Notes under the pieces: generated by a model
What the model was told of the DNA's origin: nothing
The model's database searches: none
What the model saw: only the letters and a program-made list of their open reading frames with translations
Shown: in pieces, positions 1 through 6,573 of the stretch
Position numbering within the stretch: the first letter of the stretch is position 1
Layout of the letters: each line of letters begins with the position of its first letter
Made by a program: the position numbers and the translations under genes
Assembly (NCBI GenBank): GCA_030917185.1
Contig: JAUPVF010000021.1
Coordinates: 1-16,625 of the forward strand
Length of the DNA stretch: 16,625 bases
Direction of reading: 5' to 3'
From: Patescibacteria group bacterium
Lineage (GTDB): Bacteria; Patescibacteriota; Minisyncoccia; Phycocordibacterales; DATDWN01

Positions 1-2
1 AA

Positions 3-290
3 AAGGTAAAACCAAAAATGGCTTCTATTCCAAAAACAAAAGATCCAAGTACCGTCACACTACAAGATGCACTTGTGTATTTATCACTTCCACGAGTACT
101 TGGCACACATCCCGATACTGGGGAGACAATTACTGCAAATGTTGGGCGGTTTGGACCATACATTGTGCATCAAAAAGATTTCAGATCACTTAAAACTGAT
201 GACGTGTATACCATAGAGTTACCGCGTGCCCTAGAAATACTGAAAGAAGAAAAAAAGAAGCGTGGATTTGCTAGAAAGAAAAAAGAGTAA
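3..290 (+). CDS. topA: DNA topoisomerase I, C-terminal fragment (5' end outside window)
   Basis: This is the 3' end of a gene that enters from the left edge: the frame is open from base 3 and the first ATG at 18 is internal. The visible 95 or so residues match the C-terminal repeat domain of bacterial type IA topoisomerase I, with a segment reading LGTHPDTGETITANVGRFGPY, which resembles the family pattern LG-DP-TG--I----GRFGPYV. The tail is lysine-rich (EEKKKRGFARKKKE), as is common for the DNA-binding end of TopA. The enzyme relaxes negative supercoils through a catalytic tyrosine that lies upstream and cannot be seen here. The gene ends in TAA just before a rho-independent terminator, so it closes its transcription unit. 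The family call is confident; domain completeness upstream cannot be judged. Confidence 0.85.
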   Translation, partial: KVKPKMASIPKTKDPSTVTLQDALVYLSLPRVLGTHPDTGETITANVGRFGPYIVHQKDFRSLKTDDVYTIELPRALEILKEEKKKRGFARKKKE

Positions 291-292
291 AA

Positions 293-326
293 AGAAGGCG
301 CCCAAAAAGGCGTCTTTTCTTTTATT
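293..326 (+). terminator. Rho-independent terminator of topA
   Basis: A stem pairs 293-302 with 309-318 (GC core GGCGCC/GGCGTC with G-U pairs, six-base loop), followed by a T-rich run to 326. It begins three bases after the topA stop codon and separates topA from the Rel gene. Confidence 0.85.
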
Positions 327-348
327 CAAAAATCATTATCATTGATGT

Positions 349-1842
349 ATGGCACACATACAGGAAATCACTTCCCTACTCCATAACCCAAGCGATGCGG
401 ATCTAGCGCTTATTACAAAAGCCCATGATTTTGCACTACATGCCCACGAGGGTCATGTACGTAATAGTGGTGAACCATATTTTAATCACCTTTTTGCTAC
501 TGCCAAAAACATTGCTGAGTTAGGCATGAATGCCACTACAATCGCGGCTGGTTTTCTGCACGACACTATTGAAGACTTACACATTACGGGAGAACAGATT
601 GAAAAAGAATTTGGTGGAGAAATACGGTTTCTTGTTGAAGGGGTAACAAAACTTGGTAGTATTAAATATAAAGGAACATCACGATACAACGAAAGTCTCC
701 GAAAGTTATTTGTGGCGATGTCTCAGGATATTCGCGTATTAATCATCAAATTATGCGATAGACTCCACAACATGCAGACACTCCAGTATGTACCACAGGA
801 AAAGCAACTTCGCATCGCAACAGAAACACTTGAAATATATGCCCCCATTGCTCAACGCCTTGGTATCAAAAAATTACAACGGGATTTGGAGGATTTATCG
901 TTTACTTATGTCTACCCCCATGAATACAAAGAAGTTCAAAAATTGCTCAAACTGAAAAAAATAGAACAGGAAGAACATCTTGATAAATTTCAACGAGCAC
1001 TAAAAAAAGAACTGGCAAAAAATAATATTACGCAATTTAGAATTGACCACCGGGTTAAGGGTCTGTATTCGTTATATAAAAAATTGAAACGATATGAGAT
1101 GAATATTGAAAACATTTATGATATTTCAGCACTAAGGATTATTGTGCCCGATGTATCTGATTGTTACAAAATACTCGGCATCATTCATAGTATATGGCGT
1201 CCACTACCAGACAGAATAAAAGACTATATCGCTTCGCCTAAACTGTCTGGATATAAATCACTTCACACCACCATTTTCACTGGTGATGGAGGTATTATTG
1301 AAGTACAAATACGTACCGAAGAAATGCACAAAGAAGCAGAATATGGTATTGCGTCACATATTTCTTATAAAGACGGGTTCAAAAAGAAAACTTCAAACCC
1401 GAACCTACTCTGGGTCCACAAAATATTACCGGGACGACGACATACCACAGAGACGAAACCTTTGCAGACTGGTGACGTCCCCCACTGGATACAACAGTTA
1501 GTTGAATACCAAAAAGAAGCTGGTGAAGAGTTTTTGGACGATATTAAAAATGACTTTTTTCAGGAACGTATTTTTGTTTTTACCCCCAAAGGTGATGTGA
1601 TTGACCTGCCTATTGGATCATCTGTCATTGATTTTGCATATTCTATCCATTCAGATATTGGTAATCATATATCTGGTGCCAAAGTAAATGGAAAATTTGT
1701 GGCAATCTATACTGTATTACAAAACGGTGATCGTGTAGAAATTGAAACCAAAAAAAGCGCAAAACCGAGTTTGAAATGGATCCAATACTGCAAAACAACC
1801 ATGGCAAAAAAACATATTAGGATTGCTCAAGAAAAAAACTAA
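349..1842 (+). CDS. Bifunctional (p)ppGpp synthetase/hydrolase, short Rel/SpoT form
   Basis: This 497-residue stringent-response enzyme makes and degrades (p)ppGpp in the cytoplasm. The N-terminal HD hydrolase domain shows H47, the H71-D72...E75-D76 motif (HDTIED) and D136 in LCDRLHNM, so hydrolysis should be active. The synthetase domain (about 225-345) has the G-loop region HRVKGLYSLYKKL, SGYKSLHTT and the catalytic-site EVQIRT stretch near 318-323. The motif RIKD at 289-292 is the RxKD form typical of bifunctional Rel rather than the ExDD form of monofunctional RelA. A TGS domain follows (about 405-465) and the protein then stops, lacking the helical, zinc-finger and ACT/RRM domains of roughly 730-residue Rel proteins. 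The ATG at 349 has no SD; a TATCAT hexamer at 337-342 sits six bases upstream, suggesting a leaderless message. It ends two bases before the convergent parB gene. Family symbols used are rel, relA or spoT. Confidence 0.93.
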   Translation: MAHIQEITSLLHNPSDADLALITKAHDFALHAHEGHVRNSGEPYFNHLFATAKNIAELGMNATTIAAGFLHDTIEDLHITGEQIEKEFGGEIRFLVEGVTKLGSIKYKGTSRYNESLRKLFVAMSQDIRVLIIKLCDRLHNMQTLQYVPQEKQLRIATETLEIYAPIAQRLGIKKLQRDLEDLSFTYVYPHEYKEVQKLLKLKKIEQEEHLDKFQRALKKELAKNNITQFRIDHRVKGLYSLYKKLKRYEMNIENIYDISALRIIVPDVSDCYKILGIIHSIWRPLPDRIKDYIASPKLSGYKSLHTTIFTGDGGIIEVQIRTEEMHKEAEYGIASHISYKDGFKKKTSNPNLLWVHKILPGRRHTTETKPLQTGDVPHWIQQLVEYQKEAGEEFLDDIKNDFFQERIFVFTPKGDVIDLPIGSSVIDFAYSIHSDIGNHISGAKVNGKFVAIYTVLQNGDRVEIETKKSAKPSLKWIQYCKTTMAKKHIRIAQEKN

Positions 1843-1844
1843 GT

Positions 1845-2882
1845 TTAGATTGAGAAATTTTTTATTGAATACATTTCATCTGTATCAATATTTTCTTCTT
1901 TTCTAATTTCCTCAGGAGTTCGCCCGTCAAGATCCTCCACTGTCATTTCAGCAATTTCTGGTGCGCGAACATAATTTGGAACATTTTCATTGATAGGTGG
2001 TTCAGGATTTTGCGCAATATGTTTGTCTAGCATATCCGAAACATTTTTTGGTTGATTTGATTTAATGAGGTCTAAAATATGTCTCAAATCATCAGCAGAA
2101 AAATAATCAATTGATATTTTGCCCCCATTTTCTCGTTTCTCAATTGATACCCGAGTACCCAATGTTTCTGTTAATTTTTCTTCCAACTCCTGGGTCTCTG
2201 GATCAAGCATGTACTCCTTTTTTCGGATTTTGTCATAGGCAATCTTGCGAGCAATTGACTCCGCTTCACGCACGGTCAATTTTTTGAACATAATTTCTTT
2301 GAACAAAGTTTTTTGTTCCTCTGGTCGATCTGCAAGAGACATGAGTGGACGACAATGCCCTTCGGATATTTTACCTTGTCCTAAAGCATCCAAAATATCA
2401 GCAGGCAACATAAGCAGTCGTAATGAATTAGAAACATACTCGCGACTTTTACCTACCTTTTCACCAATTTGTGAATGTTTGAAATGGAATTCATTTGCCA
2501 ATCGTTCAAATGCACGGGCACGATCAACAGGATTCAAATCTTCTCGTTGAATGTTTTCAATAATCGCCAATTCCAACTTCATCAAGTTATTACTCTCATC
2601 ACCAACTTTGATCAGACATGGAACTTGTGATAGCCCAGCGAGTTTTGATGCGCGTAGACGTCTTTCACCAGCAATTAATTCATACTCAACCGCTAACCCA
2701 CCATCTTCTTTTGGAACTTCTTTACGAGTGACAACGAGTGCCTGTAACACACCGTATTGCCGAATGGAATCAGACAAACTTTGCAATTGCATTTCATCAA
2801 ATTCACGTCGAGGTTGAAATGGGTTTGGGTGTATTTTGTCTACATCAATCCAGAAAATAGAATCATTAAAAAATTGAGACAT
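1845..2882 (-). CDS. parB: ParB/Spo0J chromosome-partitioning CTPase
   Basis: This 345-residue protein has the ParB architecture. The N-terminal CTP-binding domain includes IHPNPFQPRREFDE (17-30), the ELIAGERRLRASK box with GERRLR at 72-77, and the ENIQREDLNP motif at 109-118. A helix-turn-helix for parS binding follows at about 134-155, then a variable linker and a C-terminal region that would hold the dimerisation domain. ParB loads on parS near the origin, slides as a CTP-dependent clamp and cooperates with the ParA ATPase in chromosome segregation. No parA is adjacent, which is unusual because parAB is commonly a pair. The gene lies 39 bp downstream of murB on the same strand and may be co-transcribed with it. 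The leader has no SD. I see no obvious parS-like 16-bp palindrome near it. Confidence 0.92.
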   Translation of the reverse strand: MSQFFNDSIFWIDVDKIHPNPFQPRREFDEMQLQSLSDSIRQYGVLQALVVTRKEVPKEDGGLAVEYELIAGERRLRASKLAGLSQVPCLIKVGDESNNLMKLELAIIENIQREDLNPVDRARAFERLANEFHFKHSQIGEKVGKSREYVSNSLRLLMLPADILDALGQGKISEGHCRPLMSLADRPEEQKTLFKEIMFKKLTVREAESIARKIAYDKIRKKEYMLDPETQELEEKLTETLGTRVSIEKRENGGKISIDYFSADDLRHILDLIKSNQPKNVSDMLDKHIAQNPEPPINENVPNYVRAPEIAEMTVEDLDGRTPEEIRKEENIDTDEMYSIKNFSI

Positions 2883-2921
2883 GGTGATAAAAATTAATTT
2901 ACTTTAGATGTGAATATCTTA

Positions 2922-3950
2922 TCACGGAACGATTTCTGGCTCAATCTCTATTGCTAAGCCGAATTTCCTACCTACCTCCCGATGAATTTCCTCAGCAAGC
3001 GACAATATATCGTGACTATATACAGAAGATTGATTGATTAATACAAGGGCATTTTTGTCATATACACCAACCCCATCCCTTGAATACCCTTTCAAACCCA
3101 CAGATTCAATAAGCCAACCTGTGGGTATTTTATACATATCGCCATCAATGAAAAATGGTATGGCTGAAAATTGTTTCTGCAATTCAAAAAATTTTTCTGG
3201 ATTAACATATACATTCTTGAAAAAAGAACCGACATTGGGAACGTGATGGGGATCTGGTAATTTATCAGATCGGATTTTTTGGATTGCCCTCCTTATATGC
3301 ATTAACTGAGATTCGTATGGGTAATGCTCCTGCATCAACTGCAATTCATCTGACACACGTGGATACTGAGGTATTGATGGTGGCTTCTTGTCTAACTTAA
3401 AAGTGACTGATTCAATAATATATGTTCCCCGAGAGGAATGCTTAAACACACTGTCCCGATAACCAAACTGACAATCTGTATTAGAAAAACCTTGAAAGAT
3501 ATTACTTGCTGTATTATACACTCTGACAGACACAATCGTCTCTGACACTTCTTGTCCATAGGCACCAACATTTTGAACTGGTGTTGCTCCACATGTGCCA
3601 GGAATAGCAGACAATGCTTCAATACCAGAGTACCCATGGAGAACAGTATATTCCACAAAATCATCCCATAGGTACCCTGCACCAACTGATATATGTATGG
3701 ATGACTCATCTTCATACACAACATCTAAACCAGTATTAACCATGTGAATACATACCATGTTGTGTGCATGATCAGCGATCACCATATTGGATCCCCCACC
3801 AAGCGGTAAAATAGGCAGGTTGTGATTATCTGCATATGTTACCGCATCAACAATATCTGTGTCTGTGATACATTCAATGAAATACCTTACCCGCCCACCA
3901 ATTCGGAGGGTTGTGTATTCAGATAAAAAAATATTTTGTTTTATATTCAT
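2922..3950 (-). CDS. murB: UDP-N-acetylenolpyruvoylglucosamine reductase MurB (type I)
   Basis: MurB is the FAD enzyme that reduces UDP-GlcNAc-enolpyruvate to UDP-MurNAc, directly after MurA in peptidoglycan precursor synthesis. From the ATG at 3950 the protein is 342 residues. It has the FAD-binding N-terminus (NTTLRIGG-like TTLRIGGR, then LPLGGGSNMV at 48-57), the IPGTCGATPVQNVGAYGQEV stretch, the YRDS active-site Arg at R165, the proton-donor serine in VPNVGSFFKN (S242) and the C-terminal IEPE glutamate (E337). The inserted segment after YRDSVFK and the C-terminal layout fit the type I (E. coli-like) class. An alternative GTG start at 3971 adds seven residues and lies five bases after the -10 box, so a leaderless GTG start is possible. 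It is divergent from the XRE-murA gene, sharing a 22-bp symmetric promoter. TGA is the stop codon. Confidence 0.94.
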   Translation of the reverse strand: MNIKQNIFLSEYTTLRIGGRVRYFIECITDTDIVDAVTYADNHNLPILPLGGGSNMVIADHAHNMVCIHMVNTGLDVVYEDESSIHISVGAGYLWDDFVEYTVLHGYSGIEALSAIPGTCGATPVQNVGAYGQEVSETIVSVRVYNTASNIFQGFSNTDCQFGYRDSVFKHSSRGTYIIESVTFKLDKKPPSIPQYPRVSDELQLMQEHYPYESQLMHIRRAIQKIRSDKLPDPHHVPNVGSFFKNVYVNPEKFFELQKQFSAIPFFIDGDMYKIPTGWLIESVGLKGYSRDGVGVYDKNALVLINQSSVYSHDILSLAEEIHREVGRKFGLAIEIEPEIVP

Positions 3951-3969
3951 AGAGGATATCCACAGACAC

Positions 3970-4005
3970 ACTTGCTATTATATCACATATGATATAATCA
4001 AAAAC
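3970..4005. promoter_or_regulatory. Divergent murB / murA promoter: two back-to-back extended -10 boxes
   Basis: A perfect 9-bp inverted repeat, 3977-3985 and 3990-3998, with spacer CATA, makes a 22-bp symmetric element. Each arm reads TGATATAAT on its own strand, an exact extended -10 (TGnTATAAT). The plus-strand box (TATAAT 3993-3998) would start transcription at about 4005, right at the murA ATG (4006); a TTGCTA at 3972-3977 is a weak -35 with 15-bp spacing. The minus-strand box (3982-3977) would start at about 3970 for murB. The XRE domain of the murA product is a natural candidate to bind the symmetric site, but that is inference. Confidence 0.75.
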
Positions 4006-5517
4006 ATGGAACATACAAAAAAACTGGGGATACTTATCAAACAAATGCGTGAAGACAAGGGGTACACGCAAAGCGATTTTGCCCATCAAATGAAAACATC
4101 TCAAAGTGCCATTGCGCGTATTGAAAAAGGTGAACAAAACCTAAGTGCAGACCAATTGAAAAAAATCAGTGCACTTCTCGGTAGATCACTTATTAAAGTT
4201 ACCAATACAACTGATGATTTCAAAATTGTTGGAGGTAAAAAACTATCAGGCACTATTGAAACCAACACATCAAAAAATGGAGCACTTGGATTATTTTGCG
4301 CATCATTATTAAACAAACAACAAACCATACTCCATGGTATCCCCCGTATTGAAGAAATATCTCGTATCATAGAAATATTTGAAAGTATTGGAGTAAAAGT
4401 TGAATGGATACAACAGAATACAGTCAAAATCACTCCACCAAAAAAATTTATACTTGATGATATGAATCCAGAATCTGCCTCACGTATCAGATCGATATTA
4501 ATGATGATTGGAGCACTTATCCATGTAAGTAAAAAATTTGATATTCCCCATGCAGGCGGATGTAAAATGGGACAACGAACAATTGCAGCACACAAATACG
4601 GACTGGAATCGCTTGGGGTAAAGATTAAAACAAAAGAATCCCACTACGAAATCACCAACACAAAACTCAAACCCGCTGATATTGTGCTTTATGAAGCAAG
4701 CGATACCGCAACAGAAAATTTATTAATCGCCTCAGCACTTATCCCCGGTGTAACCACCCTCAGGTTTACACCGCCCAACTACCAGGTTCAAGAAGTATGC
4801 TTCTTTCTACAAAAATGTGGTGTACAAATTGACGGTATCGGTACCAGCACACTCGTCGTACATGGGGTCAAAGAAATAAATACTCCGATTGAATACCACA
4901 ACAGTGAAGACCCGATTGAATCTATGATGTTTATTGCTTCCGCCATTGTAACAAACTCAACACTCACTATCACCCGATGCCCGATTGATTTTCTCTCACT
5001 GGAATTATTGAAATTAGAGAAAATGGGTTTGAAATACAAAAAATCAGATATTTATTTTTCCAAAAACGGATCTACTCGACTATGCGACATCACTGTGTAT
5101 CCATCAACCCTCGTCGCACCAAACGATAAAATCCATGCGTCCGCATATCCAGGCATTAACACAGACAATTTGCCGTTTTTCGTACCAATTGCAACACAGG
5201 CAAAAGGTTCAGTATTAATACATGATTGGATGTGGGAAAACCGAGCAATCTATTTCACTGAACTCAACAAACTTGGAGCAGATATTGTGCTTGCCGACCC
5301 GCATCGTGTATTTGTAAATGGACCACGACCACTGAAAGCCAACCAGATTGTCTGCCCCCCTGCCTTACGCCCAGCAATGATTATCCTTGTTGCAATGCTT
5401 GGAGCAAAAGGAACATCTATTCTCCGTAACGTGTATGCGATTAACCGTGGATACGAAAACATTGCTGAACGCCTGAATGCAATTGGAGCAGATGTGACAC
5501 TACTGAATGAGATGTAA
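4006..5517 (+). CDS. murA: XRE-type HTH domain fused to UDP-N-acetylglucosamine 1-carboxyvinyltransferase (MurA)
   Basis: From the ATG at 4006 the product is 503 residues. Residues 1-65 form an XRE/Cro-type helix-turn-helix (TQSDFAHQMKTSQSAIARIEKG at 21-42). Residues about 72-503 are a full-length MurA, the enzyme that transfers enolpyruvate from PEP to UDP-GlcNAc in the first committed step of peptidoglycan synthesis. The substrate-binding K90-N91 (SKNGAL) is present, the catalytic PEP-binding cysteine is C186 in HAGGCKMGQR, the aspartate is in YPGINTDN, and a C-terminal Arg occurs in ALRPAM, so activity is expected. Usual MurA length is about 420 residues, so the HTH is a true addition. An upstream in-frame ATG at 3859 would overlap murB and the promoter and is rejected. 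The TATAAT box ends seven bases before the ATG and there is no SD, implying a leaderless message. Autoregulation of the murB/murA promoter is an inference. It ends 8 bp from the convergent endonuclease gene with no terminator visible between them. Confidence 0.92.
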   Translation: MEHTKKLGILIKQMREDKGYTQSDFAHQMKTSQSAIARIEKGEQNLSADQLKKISALLGRSLIKVTNTTDDFKIVGGKKLSGTIETNTSKNGALGLFCASLLNKQQTILHGIPRIEEISRIIEIFESIGVKVEWIQQNTVKITPPKKFILDDMNPESASRIRSILMMIGALIHVSKKFDIPHAGGCKMGQRTIAAHKYGLESLGVKIKTKESHYEITNTKLKPADIVLYEASDTATENLLIASALIPGVTTLRFTPPNYQVQEVCFFLQKCGVQIDGIGTSTLVVHGVKEINTPIEYHNSEDPIESMMFIASAIVTNSTLTITRCPIDFLSLELLKLEKMGLKYKKSDIYFSKNGSTRLCDITVYPSTLVAPNDKIHASAYPGINTDNLPFFVPIATQAKGSVLIHDWMWENRAIYFTELNKLGADIVLADPHRVFVNGPRPLKANQIVCPPALRPAMIILVAMLGAKGTSILRNVYAINRGYENIAERLNAIGADVTLLNEM

Positions 5518-5525
5518 ATATTAAA

Positions 5526-6104
5526 TCATTTTTTCCACACACCAATATCTTCTATAAATCTATCTGTATTTTTTGAAATCCTAATAGTATACTTAACAGT
5601 CTTAGGGTCCTGATGAATCTGCATATTTGGTTTATAACCAATATTAGTAATGGCTGACATTATGGTATTAGCTAGAGACGGTATATTACTTACAATATTT
5701 ACCATTAAATAACCTCTGTCCCTATAAATAGAACCGTCGGTTTGGATAATACCTCTCAAACATTCCTTTGAGTAGGACTTATTTCTTAAAACCCAGTCTG
5801 GTATCCGTACATTCTGTTTAAATTTTGAACCACCTTTCGCTTTCCAACCAAGCAAACCCTCTAACTTATTAGAATGACAGGTCACATCAACATATGTAGG
5901 ACGATCAATTAAAAAAACACTATTATCAGGTAATAATTTTTTCAAACAATCAGAAATATATCTGTAAAGTTCTTTATACTTTTTGTCACAAGTTATCCTA
6001 AGTCTCACAGCTCTTCCGTTTGGATTAGACAAATTTCCATCACCCAAAGCTAGGCCAATTATGTATGCATGTAGTTTTTTGTCATTACTTACACGCTTTT
6101 CCAT
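5526..6104 (-). CDS. Free-standing LAGLIDADG homing endonuclease
   Basis: The 192-residue protein carries two LAGLIDADG-type motifs: YIIGLALGDG at 14-23 (acidic D22) and CLRGIIQTDG at 115-124 (acidic D123), about 100 residues apart, the spacing of a two-motif monomeric enzyme. Such proteins cleave 14-30 bp targets and spread introns, inteins or their own genes. No intein splice motifs or intron host gene surround it. The ATG lies two bases after the discriminator base of tRNA-Leu on the same strand, so it is probably read from the tRNA promoter. There is no SD at normal distance; the nearest purine run is the GAGGG of the tRNA T-stem. Tail-to-tail with murA. A role as a WhiA-like regulator is less likely, since no HTH is evident. 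TGA stop. Confidence 0.85.
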   Translation of the reverse strand: MEKRVSNDKKLHAYIIGLALGDGNLSNPNGRAVRLRITCDKKYKELYRYISDCLKKLLPDNSVFLIDRPTYVDVTCHSNKLEGLLGWKAKGGSKFKQNVRIPDWVLRNKSYSKECLRGIIQTDGSIYRDRGYLMVNIVSNIPSLANTIMSAITNIGYKPNMQIHQDPKTVKYTIRISKNTDRFIEDIGVWKK

Positions 6105-6106
6105 TG

Positions 6107-6190
6107 TGCCGCGGGAGGGACTTGAACCCTCACAATGTTGCCATTAATAGATTTTGAGTCTATTGCGTCTGCCAATTTCGCCACCGCGGC
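6107..6190 (-). tRNA. tRNA-Leu (anticodon CAA)
   Basis: The minus strand folds as an 84-nt class II tRNA: acceptor GCCGCGG/CCGCGGC, discriminator A at 6107, anticodon stem ATAGA/TCTAT with loop CTCAAAA giving anticodon CAA (reads UUG), a long variable arm and T-stem GAGGG/CCCTC with loop TTCAAGT. CCA is not encoded (ACAA follows). The gene is intact and has no intron. The endonuclease start codon follows at once on the same strand. Confidence 0.95.
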
Positions 6191-6199
6191 AATATTGAA

Positions 6200-6227
6200 A
6201 TCATACTTGATTTTGCCAAAAAATCAA
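6200..6227 (-). promoter_or_regulatory. Promoter of tRNA-Leu
   Basis: On the minus strand TTGATT (6227-6222), a 16-bp spacer and TATGAT (6205-6200) place the start at about 6193, three bases before the mature tRNA 5' end. The endonuclease gene would be read from the same promoter. Confidence 0.55.
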
Positions 6228-6238
6228 ATGGATTATAT

Positions 6239-6272
6239 TAAGAACCCCCGCATGTGCCAAGCACATGCGGGG
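6239..6272 (-). terminator. Rho-independent terminator after the 82-aa gene
   Basis: A 12-bp perfect stem pairs 6246-6257 with 6261-6272 around a three-base loop. On the minus strand it is followed by a GTTCTT run, and it starts about 8 bp after the TAG stop of the 82-aa gene. It also separates that gene from the tRNA-Leu promoter. Confidence 0.8.
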
Positions 6273-6279
6273 ATGAAAA

Positions 6280-6528
6280 CTAGTGCGGGACTGGAAGAGG
6301 AAAGGTTCCGACATCCAGACGAGAATCCGGTGGCAAAACCGCTGTAGAAATGAGATCCACGTATAGGTATTGGCCATGCAAATACTCCCATTTCTTTTGC
6401 ATGTACGAGGCGAATTCATCGATTGTCCCACTGAACTCATCCACGTACCTTTCTGGCAAATGTCCTTCATTCTGGACAGTAAAAACCACTTTCCTTCTTT
6501 GTCTCTCGGTGCACGTTATAAGACACAT
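6280..6528 (-). CDS. Hypothetical 82-aa protein with strong SD
   Basis: I do not recognise the family. The reading frame is supported by signals on both sides: a perfect GGAGGT Shine-Dalgarno (6538-6533) four bases before the ATG, a TTGACA/GATAAT promoter upstream and a strong hairpin terminator just after the TAG stop. The 82-residue product is soluble in appearance, with a basic N-terminus (TERQRRKVVF), a central acidic and aromatic stretch containing DEFSGTIDEFASYMQKKWEY, and a proline-rich C-terminus (PLPVPH). There is no signal peptide or membrane segment. It is divergent from miaA, its promoter lying across the miaA start, so the two may influence each other. A small accessory or lineage-specific protein is all that can be said. 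Confidence 0.7.
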   Translation of the reverse strand: MCLITCTERQRRKVVFTVQNEGHLPERYVDEFSGTIDEFASYMQKKWEYLHGQYLYVDLISTAVLPPDSRLDVGTFPLPVPH

Positions 6529-6545
6529 ATTGACCTCCGATGAAA

Positions 6546-6573
6546 ATTATCCATAATGGAGTGATAATGTCAA
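6546..6573 (-). promoter_or_regulatory. Promoter of the 82-aa gene
   Basis: On the minus strand a consensus TTGACA (6573-6568), a 16-bp spacer and GATAAT (6551-6546) predict a start near 6539 and an 11-nt leader holding the SD. The -35 lies inside the first codons of miaA. On the plus strand TTGACC (6530-6535) and CATAAT (6552-6557), also 16 bp apart, could drive miaA, so two opposed promoters would overlap. Confidence 0.65.

Noticed and set aside
3859..4005. In-frame extension of the XRE-MurA protein to an ATG at 3859
   Set aside because: It would overlap the murB start and the divergent promoter on the other strand, and the XRE domain begins naturally at 4006 with a -10 box seven bases before it.
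5526..6104. Intein or group I intron around the LAGLIDADG gene
   Set aside because: The tRNA-Leu is uninterrupted, no host protein frame flanks the gene and no intein splicing motifs (N-terminal Cys/Ser, C-terminal HN) are present.
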